64,000 nucleotides of DNA from Gammaproteobacteria bacterium (GTDB taxonomy: Bacteria > Pseudomonadota > Gammaproteobacteria > GCA-001735895), in contig JAJDOF010000102.1 of assembly GCA_022340305.1 (NCBI GenBank), positions 1 through 64,000 on the forward strand, written 5' to 3'. Positions 41,958 to 50,349 of the stretch are shown one piece after another; positions within the stretch are counted from its first letter, which is position 1; each line of letters starts with the position of its first letter. The position numbers were made by a program, and so were the translations under genes. Below the pieces are notes generated by a model. That model searched no databases and was not told the DNA's origin. It was given only the letters and a program-made list of their open reading frames with translations.

Positions 41958-42722
41958 ATGTTTCCTGCACAGTATGAAAACCTGCAAATCATGTCGCACG
42001 CGGTGATCGGTTTCCCGAGCCTCGAGGAAAACGAAAAGGCCATCGCGGGTCTCGTCGACGCCGGCGTTCACCTGATCGAGCTACAGGTACCGTTCAGCGA
42101 CCCGGTCGCCGATGGCCATACCCTGGTCAACGCCTGCTACGAGGCCCTGAAGCACGGAGGTTCGGTGCAGGCTACCCTCGATCTGGCGGAACGGGTTTGT
42201 GCGCGTCACCCTGAAGTGACATTTGTTCTCATGAGTTACCTGAACCCGTTGTACCGTTACGGCCTGGAACGCCTGTTTACAACCGCTGCGGCAATCGGCA
42301 TCAAGGGCATGATCATTCCCGACTGGCCCGTTGAGGAGATCGAACCCTGGTTGCCAAAACTGGATGAACTGGGCCTTTCACCCATTTTGATGGTTACTCC
42401 CAATACCGCACCGGAGCGTGTGCGCCGTATCGCAAAAGCTTCGCGTGGCATGATTTACGTGGTCTCGCGCATGGGCGTCACCGGGCACGAAACCCATTGG
42501 GGTGAAAAATTTCAGAACTACATCGATCGGATTCGCCAGCATACCGACCTGCCGCTCGCTGTCGGTTTCGGTGTGCGCACTCCCGACGACCTCAAGGCGC
42601 TGGCAGGCAAGGCCGAAGTCGCTGCATTTTGTTCGCAATACATCGAGTGGCAGCGCGATGATGGCAGCGAGGTCGCGGCCAGCAAGATGAAGTCGATCGT
42701 GCAAACCATGGCTGCGAACTGA
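41958..42722 (+). CDS. trpA: Tryptophan synthase alpha subunit, divergent
   Basis: From ATG 41958 (AAGGAG upstream; the track start lies inside trpB) the product has 254 residues. The catalytic Glu and Asp are kept in LIELQVPFSDPVADGHTL, and IYVVSRMGVTG and LAVGFGVRTPDDLKALAG match. Several normally invariant places differ: the first loop is IGFPSLEEN instead of the usual 'T.G.P', the 'GP.IQ' segment is GHTLVN, and the phosphate-binding 'GSA' near the end is CSQ. It either is an active divergent TrpA or an enzyme with a modified substrate that still partners with TrpB. Confidence 0.88.
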   Translation: MFPAQYENLQIMSHAVIGFPSLEENEKAIAGLVDAGVHLIELQVPFSDPVADGHTLVNACYEALKHGGSVQATLDLAERVCARHPEVTFVLMSYLNPLYRYGLERLFTTAAAIGIKGMIIPDWPVEEIEPWLPKLDELGLSPILMVTPNTAPERVRRIAKASRGMIYVVSRMGVTGHETHWGEKFQNYIDRIRQHTDLPLAVGFGVRTPDDLKALAGKAEVAAFCSQYIEWQRDDGSEVAASKMKSIVQTMAAN

Positions 42723-42781
42723 CCGCCGCCATGGCGGCTCGCGACACCACAGTCGAACCTTGGCCCGCCCTGCTATAATCG

Positions 42782-43108
42782 ATGTTCAGTCTGACGAACC
42801 TGTTGTGGTTGGTCCTGCTCGGCACTGCCGGGCTCTACCTGTGGCGCAGCGGCCAGTTCAAAGGCAGAGCCCGCAGCATCGCGGTCAACCATTGCAAACA
42901 GCTGAATTTGCAATTGCTCGACGATAGCATGGTGATTACTGGCCTGTGGCCGGTTCGCAGTGCTGCCGGTAGCCTGGTTTTCCGGCGCCGTTATCGGTTT
43001 GAATTTGCCTCTGTCGGCGATCGCCGTTACCAGGGCGAGTTAACCATGATCGGCATGCGACTGCTAAACATCGAGCTGGAGACATACAAGCTGCCATCCG
43101 CAGATTAG
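42782..43108 (+). CDS. DUF3301 membrane protein
   Basis: A 108-residue protein with one N-terminal helix (LLWLVLLGTAGLYLW) and a soluble remainder: ARSIAVNHCKQLNLQLLDDSMVITGLWPVRSAAGSLVFRRRYRFEFASVGDRRYQGELTMIG. This matches the DUF3301 pattern (conserved 'C....+qLLD..v', 'RRry.FEFs.dG..Ry.G.l.l.G'), found only in gammaproteobacteria. Function unknown. Stands alone with a possible -10 (CTATAAT) just upstream of its ATG. Confidence 0.85.
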   Translation: MFSLTNLLWLVLLGTAGLYLWRSGQFKGRARSIAVNHCKQLNLQLLDDSMVITGLWPVRSAAGSLVFRRRYRFEFASVGDRRYQGELTMIGMRLLNIELETYKLPSAD

Positions 43109-43229
43109 TTCGCAAATCTGTTCGTGAGCCAGGCATAAAAAGTGCATAAATAACTGAAACCAGGATCATCATTTTAACTATACTAACCGACCATGCTCCA
43201 TCCCCTTTAGATCTCCACTGGAACTCACC

Positions 43230-43907
43230 ATGAAACAATTATTCATTCTTCTCAGCCTTGTTGGCGCCATCGGTATATCCGGCTGCCAGACCTTCGATGC
43301 CTATACCGGCGAGCAAAAGGTTTCCAGTACCGCCAAGGGTGCAGGTATCGGTGCCGGTATCGGGGCGGTGCTCGCCTATATCAGCAACAAGGATGAAAGC
43401 AGCAAGACACGTAAAAGACGCGTGCTGCAGGCGGCCGGGGTCGGCGCTATTGCCGGTGGTGGCGTCGGCTACTACATGGATAGCCAGGAAGCCAAGCTGA
43501 GACAGACGCTGCGCAGCACCGGTGTCAGCGTCGAGCGAGTAGGCGACAACATCAACCTGATCATGCCGGGCAATATCACTTTTGTCAGCGCCGGACACGA
43601 TCTTAACGGCAACTTTTACGAAGTGCTGGACTCGGTAGTACTGGTGTTACAGGAGTTCAACAAAACGGTTATCGTCGTTGCCGGACACACGGATAGCGTG
43701 GGATCGACTGAATACAACCAGGCCCTGTCCGAAAGGCGAGCAACTTCGGTTGCTAATTACCTGCTGTCCAAGGCAGTCGTTGCGGCTCGTATCGAGACCG
43801 TCGGTTTCGGTGAAACCGCGCCCCTCGCCGATAATGGCAGCGCCGAAGGTAGAAGCCTGAATCGACGCGTCGAGCTCTCGCTTCTGCCCATCACTGAAGG
43901 TTCCTGA
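43230..43907 (+). CDS. OmpA-family lipoprotein with glycine-zipper
   Basis: A 225-residue envelope protein. The lipoprotein signal ends VGAIGISGC. Residues ~30-85 hold a glycine-zipper (GAGIGAGIGAVLAYI ... GVGAIAGGGVGYY), and residues ~110-220 the OmpA peptidoglycan-binding domain: NKTVIVVAGHTDSVGSTEYNQALSERRATSVANYLL and GETAPLADNGSAEGRSLNRRVEL. The organisation is that of YiaD-type proteins. It would anchor the outer membrane to the cell wall. Confidence 0.93.
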   Translation: MKQLFILLSLVGAIGISGCQTFDAYTGEQKVSSTAKGAGIGAGIGAVLAYISNKDESSKTRKRRVLQAAGVGAIAGGGVGYYMDSQEAKLRQTLRSTGVSVERVGDNINLIMPGNITFVSAGHDLNGNFYEVLDSVVLVLQEFNKTVIVVAGHTDSVGSTEYNQALSERRATSVANYLLSKAVVAARIETVGFGETAPLADNGSAEGRSLNRRVELSLLPITEGS

Positions 43908-43944
43908 TCCCCTGGCTAGCGGCAAATGATCCAACACAAGGCAG

Positions 43945-45183
43945 TCAATCTCCTGTTGGTTCGCCGCTTAGCGCTCGTCGGATCCTGCCACTGCAGGCAA
44001 ACAGCACGATAGCGCTCGCCAGCCCGATCCCCAGCGTGACCGTTAGAATCGACATCAGCGTCGATTCCGCAATTGGGGCCCCCCGTTGCAGACCCGAAGC
44101 CAGCAACAGCAGCAGCAAGGCGAAAAACAGGCGTTCTGCCAGACCCTGTATTGATAAGTAGGTCGCCCGCTGCCGCCGCTCGATGCGTGGCGCGATGGCG
44201 GCGCGCACTGGCGCATGCACCAGCGACATTGGGAAGTTACGCAGACAAACCAACGCCAGCACCGCCGGACTAACCGCGACCGCCATGGCCGCGACGATAC
44301 CAAGTTGCAGCAACATCGCGACCGCGAGCACGCCGGTCAGGCCGAGTTCCATTTGCCAGGCCATGCTCGCCCTGGCACCGATAGCGCCACCGAACATCGA
44401 CACCGAAATGACCACCCCCGATATCAGTGGTGCGTAGGCAGAAGCTTCCAGCAGTGGCAGTTGTAACACCGTGATATAGGGCTGGTAAAACTCATAGACG
44501 ATGTGTGCCATCGCATACAACACGATCACCACGGCGAAAACCCAACCCAGAACAGGGTCGCGCAAACGCAGACAGCAATCCCAAACTACCCGTGCAAAGC
44601 TTTGCGGAATGGCATTACTCTCGTCGGCATGAACCGGCTCCACGAAGCGCCATGCCAATAGCACCATCACGGTCGCACTGAACAGCGAGAATACATAAGC
44701 CAGGCGCAGATCGATCAGCCCCAGAATGCCACCCGACAACGTGGCGATCGCCAGCATGACCATTCCCCATTGCTCAGCCTTTGCCTCACGTTCCGCGTAT
44801 TCGCTGTCTCGCCCCAGCGCTTTCAACGAATCGTAGTGAAAGGCCGTATCGGTGCCGGACTGCATCGCGATACCCATGGCGAGCAAAAACTGGCCGGCAG
44901 CAAACCAACCGAATCCAGCGCCGAAAATGAAACAACAATAGGATGCAATCAATGCCGTGGCAGCGATCAACAAGGTGCGGCGGCGACCAATACGATCGGA
45001 GAAATAACCCGAGGGAACTTCCAGCAGGAATACCGAAAGGTAGTAAACCGCAGAGAGCTCAATGACCTGATCGAGCGGCAAGCTCTGGCTCATGTAGAGG
45101 AAAAAGACGGTAATCCATGCATGGCCGTCCGAAGCGGCGCGAAACCACGGATACAGGCTGATATTAAGTTGCAGCTTCGACAC
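43945..45183 (-). CDS. Major facilitator superfamily transporter
   Basis: From GTG 45183 the product is 412 residues starting VSKLQLNISLYPWFRA; the longer track start at 45378 adds a Cys/Arg-rich tail through the intergenic region. About 12 helices, with the MFS loop SGYFSDRIGRRRTLLI between helices 2 and 3 well conserved. 'LEVPSGYFSDRIGRR' is typical of a subfamily annotated as MFS drug or unknown transporters in proteobacteria. Divergent from the BKACE gene; a strong palindrome lies between them. Substrate unknown. Confidence 0.85.
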   Translation of the reverse strand: MSKLQLNISLYPWFRAASDGHAWITVFFLYMSQSLPLDQVIELSAVYYLSVFLLEVPSGYFSDRIGRRRTLLIAATALIASYCCFIFGAGFGWFAAGQFLLAMGIAMQSGTDTAFHYDSLKALGRDSEYAEREAKAEQWGMVMLAIATLSGGILGLIDLRLAYVFSLFSATVMVLLAWRFVEPVHADESNAIPQSFARVVWDCCLRLRDPVLGWVFAVVIVLYAMAHIVYEFYQPYITVLQLPLLEASAYAPLISGVVISVSMFGGAIGARASMAWQMELGLTGVLAVAMLLQLGIVAAMAVAVSPAVLALVCLRNFPMSLVHAPVRAAIAPRIERRQRATYLSIQGLAERLFFALLLLLLASGLQRGAPIAESTLMSILTVTLGIGLASAIVLFACSGRIRRALSGEPTGD

Positions 45184-45293
45184 GTCTAATGCTTCAGATC
45201 TGGCGGGCAGACAACTATAACGCAGACACAGGCAACATGTGTCGTTTGTGCCGGCAGCCCGTTGGCGTGAAGCACGCTGTCGATCACCCGTTA

Positions 45294-45321
45294 TTTGGCG
45301 GTCAGACCGCCGATCGCCAAA
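45294..45321. promoter_or_regulatory. Nested palindrome between MFS and BKACE genes
   Basis: GGCGGTCAGACCGCC (45297-45311) is a perfect inverted repeat with 7-bp arms and one central base. A second pair, TTTGGCG (45294-45300) and CGCCAAA (45315-45321), overlaps it. It lies in the ~250-bp divergent region and could be an operator for an unlinked regulator; no T-run follows, so a terminator is unlikely. Confidence 0.45.
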
Positions 45322-45435
45322 AGCGGTCGCATCAGCATTGCGAAACACTCGGTCAGTCAAATGAATTCTCAGGCGCAAAAATGAAACGAAAATTCACAGC
45401 CTGACTACACTAAGTGAATATCAAGAGAATTTTGC

Positions 45436-46311
45436 ATGAATTACGAAGTTATCATTACCTGCGCAGTCACTGGCGCCGGTGATACTACCAGTCGCAGCCA
45501 CCATGTGCCCATTACGCCACGCCAGGTGGCCGATGCGGCGATCGAAGCCGCAAACGCCGGGGCTGCGGTAGTACACCTTCACGTGCGCGATCCCCGCACC
45601 GGCACGGCTTCACGCAATCCGGCACTGTTTCGCGAAACCGTAGACATGATCCGCGATAGTGGCGTCGACATGATTATCAACCTGACCGCAGGCATTGGTG
45701 GCGACTGGGTACCGAGCGAAGGCGATCCGTCACTGCCCGGGCCAGGCACCGACATGATCGGCCCGGAGGCGCGTCTTGCACACGTGGTCGAATGCAAGCC
45801 CGACATTTGCAGTCTCGACTGCGGCACCATGAACTTCGGTGGCAATTACACTTATATCAACACGGCATCCTACTTGCGCTGCATGGCGCAAATTACGCTG
45901 GATCTCGGCGTCAAGCCCGAACTCGAAGTCTTCGATTTGGGCCAGATACGCCTGGCGCGCAGCCTGATTGACGACGGCCTGATCAGCGCACCGCCGATGT
46001 TCCAGATCTGCCTCGGTATTCCCTGGGGCGCCGGTGCCAACACCGCGACCATGTCGGCAATGCAACAGGCGCTGCCGACGGACGCCGTCTGGTCCGGGTT
46101 CGGTATTTCCAGGATGCAGATGCCGATGGTGGCGCAGGCCGTATTACTCGGTGGAAACGTGCGTGTCGGCCTCGAAGACAATATCTACCTTGAACGTGGT
46201 AAGCTCGCCAGCAACGGCATGCTGGTGGAACGTGCCGCTGAAATTATCGAACGCCTGGGTGCCCGCGTGCTGGGCCCGGAGGCAGCACGAGCGAAGATCG
46301 GGATAGTGTGA
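45436..46311 (+). CDS. BKACE-family (DUF849) beta-keto acid cleavage enzyme
   Basis: A 291-residue TIM-barrel metalloenzyme. [29 protein letters not shown] (zinc-binding HxH), [35 protein letters not shown] and [17 protein letters not shown] (Glu of the last strand) are the DUF849 pattern. Family members condense a beta-keto acid with acetyl-CoA to give acetoacetate plus a CoA ester; the best known substrate is 3-keto-5-aminohexanoate, but the family accepts many. The transporter divergent from it may bring in the substrate. Which keto acid is used cannot be read. Confidence 0.92.
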   Translation: MNYEVIITCAVTGAGDTTSRSHHVPITPRQVADAAIEAANAGAAVVHLHVRDPRTGTASRNPALFRETVDMIRDSGVDMIINLTAGIGGDWVPSEGDPSLPGPGTDMIGPEARLAHVVECKPDICSLDCGTMNFGGNYTYINTASYLRCMAQITLDLGVKPELEVFDLGQIRLARSLIDDGLISAPPMFQICLGIPWGAGANTATMSAMQQALPTDAVWSGFGISRMQMPMVAQAVLLGGNVRVGLEDNIYLERGKLASNGMLVERAAEIIERLGARVLGPEAARAKIGIV

Positions 46312-46375
46312 TATGCGTCGATTTCTGCAATTATATCTGCCAGGAAGGTATTGATATAATCCAAATAGCAACTAT

Positions 46376-46714
46376 ATGAGTAGCATGAGCATAACCAGTA
46401 CACAATTCGCAATCGGCCAGGTGGTCAAACACCGCATCTATGACTTTCGCGGTGTCATCGTCGATGTCGATCCCGAATTCAACAATACCGAGGAATGGTG
46501 GCTATCGATTCCGGAAGGTGTGCGCCCGAACAAAAACCAGCCGTTTTATCATCTACTTGCAGAGAATGAATCGACCGCATACGAGGCCTATGTGTCCGAA
46601 CAGAACTTGCTGGAGGATGAGTCCGGTGAACCGGTGAACCATCCCCAGATCGCCGAAGTATTCGGTAAGTTCCTCGGTGCCAGCTACGCGCTACCCGATC
46701 ACTACCGCAACTAG
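46376..46714 (+). CDS. hspQ: Heat shock protein HspQ
   Basis: A 112-residue protein (ATG 46376; a second ATG at 46385 is nearly as good). TQFAIGQVVKHRIYDFRGVIVDVDPEFNNTEEWW, PFYHLLAENESTAYEAYVSEQNLLEDESGEPVNHPQI is the HspQ/hemimethylated-DNA-binding domain, close to E. coli YccV. It is a small heat-induced protein and specificity enhancer of Lon. Upstream 46350-46360 holds ATATAAT, a plausible -10. Confidence 0.95.
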   Translation: MSSMSITSTQFAIGQVVKHRIYDFRGVIVDVDPEFNNTEEWWLSIPEGVRPNKNQPFYHLLAENESTAYEAYVSEQNLLEDESGEPVNHPQIAEVFGKFLGASYALPDHYRN

Positions 46715-46835
46715 CTGCCATCGGCCTCGAGCCATCGCTCACCTCCCTGATCTTTTCGGCGACCCCGGACAGCACAGGACCTCTCTCCCGAATGGCACGC
46801 ACAGCAACCGCCTCACGGTCGTTGAGTCGCCCCGG

Positions 46836-47819
46836 TTAACTCCCGGTGGTTATTTTCTCAGCAAATCCCAGGCGTTTATCGACCCGGTTGAGCAACGCCT
46901 CCCCCGCGAGGTAACGTCGCCAGTTTTCAATGAACTGGGCTGCCATAGTGGTCTCGAACTCGGCATAGTCACCTGACATATGCGGCGATACCAGGCAATT
47001 GGGCGCGGTCCAGAAAGGACTTTGCGGCGGCAACGGTTCCTCGACAAACACATCTAGCGCAGCACCCGCGATACCACCTGCCTGCAACGCTGAAAGCAGC
47101 GCGTCCTCGACTACCAGTGCACCCCGGCCGATGTTGATAAAGCGTGCCTGCGGTTTCATCGCGGCGAACTCGTTTGCTGCAAACAGACCCCGTGTCTGTT
47201 CAGTTAAAGGCGTGATCAGCACGACATAGTCGACTCGTGGCAGGCATGCCGGTAATTCCTCGATGGCAAAAACATGCCCGAAATCCGGATCCCCATCGCG
47301 CGCACTTCGACCCACGACCTCGACCTCCATATCGACTGCCTTCAACAGGCGTCCAACCGCACGTCCGATGGAACCGACACCGACCACCAGTGCGCGCTTA
47401 CCCGCGACCTGTTCGGACAACCGATGCTGCCATTCACCACGCGCCTGGCAGGCAAGTGTTTCGGGAAAGCCCTTGGCAAACGCGATAATCATACCGAGCA
47501 CCCATTCCGCCATCGGTTGATCGAATACACCGCGCGCATTGGTAAACTGAATATCGCTAGCGACGAGTTCGTCGAACATAGCTGCATCAACGCCGGCCCC
47601 CGCCCAGTGAATCCAGCGTAAACTGTCGACCGCAGACCAGGCTTCGCGCAGGCTGGCAGCACGAAAATTCCAGCCCAACATGACCTCGGCGCCGGGTAGC
47701 ATGGTACGCAAATCCTCGGCACTACTCGCGCAACGAATCTCCGCCTGGTCTCTCAATTCCGCAAGTCGCGGCACCTCATCAATGTGTTTGACACCTTGCA
47801 CCAGCAATACCGGTTTCAC
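46836..47819 (-). CDS. D-2-hydroxyacid dehydrogenase (glyoxylate/hydroxypyruvate reductase-like)
   Basis: The best start is GTG 47819 (GGAG six bases upstream), giving 327 residues starting VKPVLLVQGVKH; the track's ATG 47876 has no RBS. The catalytic and NAD domains are evident: FTNARGVFDQPMAEWVLGMII, RALVVGVGSIGRAVGRLLKAVDMEVEVVGRS (GxGxxG), VDYVVLITPLTEQTRGLFAANEF, INIGRGALVVEDALLSAL (Arg) , GAALDVFVEEPLPPQSPFW (Glu) and LVSPHMSGD (His). It reduces a 2-keto acid with NAD(P)H or reverse. Convergent with hspQ. Confidence 0.9.
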   Translation of the reverse strand: MKPVLLVQGVKHIDEVPRLAELRDQAEIRCASSAEDLRTMLPGAEVMLGWNFRAASLREAWSAVDSLRWIHWAGAGVDAAMFDELVASDIQFTNARGVFDQPMAEWVLGMIIAFAKGFPETLACQARGEWQHRLSEQVAGKRALVVGVGSIGRAVGRLLKAVDMEVEVVGRSARDGDPDFGHVFAIEELPACLPRVDYVVLITPLTEQTRGLFAANEFAAMKPQARFINIGRGALVVEDALLSALQAGGIAGAALDVFVEEPLPPQSPFWTAPNCLVSPHMSGDYAEFETTMAAQFIENWRRYLAGEALLNRVDKRLGFAEKITTGS

Positions 47820-47983
47820 ACAATTCTCCGTTACCTTCCAGGTTGATAATGTTAAAACACTCCACAGCCGAGGCATCTCGGCGGCACCGATGACCCGTCA
47901 AAAGCATCGAGCACCCAGCAATCCTTCAGCAACACAGGGCAACCGATTTGCCGGCTATTCATACGGATGTTCGCTCTGCCCGC

Positions 47984-48418
47984 TCAGGATACTACCTGGA
48001 GATAGCCGTTGTAGAGCAAAATAAGCACGGCGTAGCGGACACCCTTGCCGATAGCGGTGAGCACAAGGAACAATTCGAACCTGACACGCATGACCCCGGC
48101 AATAAAAGTCAACGCATCACCACCGATAGGTAACCACGCAAACAACAGGCTCCAGACGCCGTATTTCTGAAACCATGCCTGGCTGCGATGCAGCGACTCG
48201 GGCTTGAAAGGAAACCAGCGGCGCGCTTCGAAACGGGTTAAAAACCGACCCAGCACCCAGTTGACGGCCGCGCCCAGACTGTTGCCAGTGGTAGCCACCA
48301 GCCACACTGCGAAAGGCGCAAAACCCTGCTCGAGCATGCTGATGAAAGCAATCTCCGAGTAAAAAGGCAGTATTGTCGCGGCGCCGAATGCGCTCAGGAA
48401 CAGGATCGTATAACTCAA
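47984..48418 (-). CDS. YqaA-family (DedA-like) membrane protein
   Basis: From TTG 48418 (overlapping the upstream stop as TTGA) the product is 144 residues, close to E. coli YqaA (142). FGAATILPFYSEIAFISMLEQG and TTGNSLGAAVNWVLGRFLTRFE, then FAWLPIGGDALTFIAGVMRVRFELFLVLTAIGKGVRYAVL match the small VTT/SNARE-associated domain of DedA proteins: 'G...G...Y.lG' and 'R..P..G....aG'. The track start at 48535 lies inside the preceding gene. DedA-domain proteins are thought to move lipids or lipid carriers. It is third in an operon with a GATase-like hydrolase and an amidoligase. Confidence 0.85.
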   Translation of the reverse strand: MSYTILFLSAFGAATILPFYSEIAFISMLEQGFAPFAVWLVATTGNSLGAAVNWVLGRFLTRFEARRWFPFKPESLHRSQAWFQKYGVWSLLFAWLPIGGDALTFIAGVMRVRFELFLVLTAIGKGVRYAVLILLYNGYLQVVS

Positions 48419-49134
48419 GGCAAAGATCCGCTGTCGGTCACCGGCAGGGTTTTGGTGGAGGATTTGACGGCACACGCAAAAGCCGCGAACAACTTGCGGT
48501 GTTGCTTTGCGTAGGGCAGGTACTCGGGGTGCCATTGCACGCCGATCATGAATTCATGCCCGGGATGCTCGATGGCCTGCACAAACCCGTCTCGGTCACG
48601 CGCGGCGAGCCGGAACGGCGCCGCGATCTCGTCGATCGCCTGGTTATGCAGACTGTTTACCCACAGCGGCGAGGGGCCGACGATACCCAGTAATTTCGAC
48701 GCCGGCTCGAGGACAGCTTCCTTGATCCTGAATATCGTGTTCTTATTCGGGGTATGCTCCCGCAGTGGCCGCAAATCCTGATTCAGGTTACCGCCGCGGG
48801 CAATATTCATCAGTTGCGCACCGCGGCAAATGCCCAGCACTGGCAACTGCCCGGCAAACGCCGCTTTGAATATTTCCAGTTCCAGCGCGTCACGCTCGGG
48901 GTCGTAGTTGGCGCCCGCGTCCCCGATCACTCCGTAGTGCCTTGGCTGAATGTCGTCGCCGCCGCTGATAACCACCCCGACGACACCCGGCGGATAGCGC
49001 GGACTGGCCGGGGTCACGTAATGGGCGCGCAGGCCGCAGGTCCATAACATGAATCGACTCGCCCACCAGCCGAAGCGCAATTTCTTATGAGGCCCGGTAA
49101 CGATCACCAGTGGCCTGCTATTCGAGTGCGTCAT
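48415..49134 (-). CDS. Class I glutamine-amidotransferase-like hydrolase (peptidase C26 family)
   Basis: A 239-residue protein with the class I GATase fold. VVGVVISGGDDIQPRHYG is the oxyanion strand, ILGICRGAQLMNIARGGNLNQDL carries the nucleophilic Cys (GxCRG), and FMIGVQWHPEYLPYA has the His-Glu pair. The pattern fits gamma-glutamyl-GABA hydrolase/PuuD-type enzymes that cut gamma-glutamyl amides. It lies 7 bp after the amidoligase gene, a pairing known in predicted gamma-glutamyl-metabolite systems, in which the amidoligase makes a bond that this enzyme could cleave or edit. Confidence 0.9.
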   Translation of the reverse strand: MTHSNSRPLVIVTGPHKKLRFGWWASRFMLWTCGLRAHYVTPASPRYPPGVVGVVISGGDDIQPRHYGVIGDAGANYDPERDALELEIFKAAFAGQLPVLGICRGAQLMNIARGGNLNQDLRPLREHTPNKNTIFRIKEAVLEPASKLLGIVGPSPLWVNSLHNQAIDEIAAPFRLAARDRDGFVQAIEHPGHEFMIGVQWHPEYLPYAKQHRKLFAAFACAVKSSTKTLPVTDSGSLP

Positions 49135-49141
49135 TTACGCG

Positions 49142-50140
49142 CTAACCCTCGAGTAATGCTGCACTTTGTTGCAGCCAGCTGTTCCTGCCAAGCGGTGGAA
49201 TCAGGCTGTCGATAACAATGCGGTAGGCGGCGCAAAATTCCCGCAGGCGCGATTCGTCGTTACTCAGTTTTTCGACTTCCAGCCACAACTGCCACGGATA
49301 ATCGAGATTCCAGCCCGGATTATCGATATCGCAGTTCGGCAGCCGATAGTGAAAGGTGGGGCGCGCGTTGATGCGATCATCGTCGACAACGGCCCTGACG
49401 CGGGCTTCGTCGAGTTGCGTGAACAACGGCAACATGTCAAGACTGCGATTCCGCGTCGGATTGTACTCCAGGTAATCGTCGATCAAGCGCTGCTGCGAGG
49501 GTCGGTAATTCCAGTCGATCACCCTCCGGATGTAAGGCTTGCCGAAGTGGTCGATGTAAGGCGTCAGCTTGCGCATCGGGTCGATTTTCTCGCGCGCCAC
49601 TATCCAGTCATACAGGCAAAAATAGGCGCGCAGGTAATTGACGATAGTGCCGTGTTCGAGATCCGGTAATTCAGGATTGAGATGGACACCAAAGGCGAAC
49701 TGCAGCGCGTGCCGGGTACCGAGCGCGCCCCGCTGACGCAGACGGGCGACCAGTTCGCACAGGTCCTGCACCTCGGCGAAGGCGATCGGTGGTGCCACGA
49801 TTTCCCAGGGCACCAACAGCGCCGAGGCGCGCGCCAGCAGATCGGCGGTGATGCTGCCGAGCTGGCTCGGTGGCGCCAGCTTCGCGGCTTCCTGAGCGGC
49901 CAGTTGCTTCAGGTAAGCTGAATCCAGCTCGAGTTTGAAATCGCCAAAGCGAGTATCGATCACGTCGATTTCGAAGCGGGTTTTCTCAACGCAGCTGCCA
50001 CCATACAATTCCACGATCAGGCCCGCTATGACCCCCGGTTCGACGCCGGCGAACTCGATTTCAACACCAACGCGACGGTTTTCACCCGATGCTGTCGTCA
50101 GGCGTTCAGGCAACCAACTCGCTTGTTCATCACGACTCAC
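49142..50140 (-). CDS. Amidoligase-family protein
   Basis: A 332-residue protein opening RRVGVEIEFAGVEPGVIAGLIVELYGGSCVE, which is the amidoligase (GCS/glutamine-synthetase-like superfamily) signature 'GvEiEf.g' for the first metal-binding strand. ELDSAYLKQL, IVAPPIAFAEVQDLCELVARLR and ALQFAFGVHLNPELPD (the second metal His/Asn region) follow, with PYIRRVIDWNYRPSQQRLIDDYLEYNPTRNRSLDMLP near the C-terminus. Such enzymes join a carboxylate to an amine with ATP; the product is unknown. It is upstream of the GATase hydrolase and divergent from the Rieske-GltS gene. Confidence 0.9.
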   Translation of the reverse strand: MSRDEQASWLPERLTTASGENRRVGVEIEFAGVEPGVIAGLIVELYGGSCVEKTRFEIDVIDTRFGDFKLELDSAYLKQLAAQEAAKLAPPSQLGSITADLLARASALLVPWEIVAPPIAFAEVQDLCELVARLRQRGALGTRHALQFAFGVHLNPELPDLEHGTIVNYLRAYFCLYDWIVAREKIDPMRKLTPYIDHFGKPYIRRVIDWNYRPSQQRLIDDYLEYNPTRNRSLDMLPLFTQLDEARVRAVVDDDRINARPTFHYRLPNCDIDNPGWNLDYPWQLWLEVEKLSNDESRLREFCAAYRIVIDSLIPPLGRNSWLQQSAALLEG

Positions 50141-50349
50141 AATTTCTCCGGTTGGTATCTGATGCGCTTACGGAACAGCAGACGGTTAAAAAATTGCGTC
50201 GGCTTTCGACGCCTCGATTCATGCAGCTGCAACGGCGCAGCATAAACCGTGGCAGATTCGAGGTCCAGTCGACGCCAGCCTGCTATTGGCCTGGCGACAG
50301 GATCCGATGCTATTCTTGCCCCCTTGTTTCCAGCCAACGCGAGTTAAAC

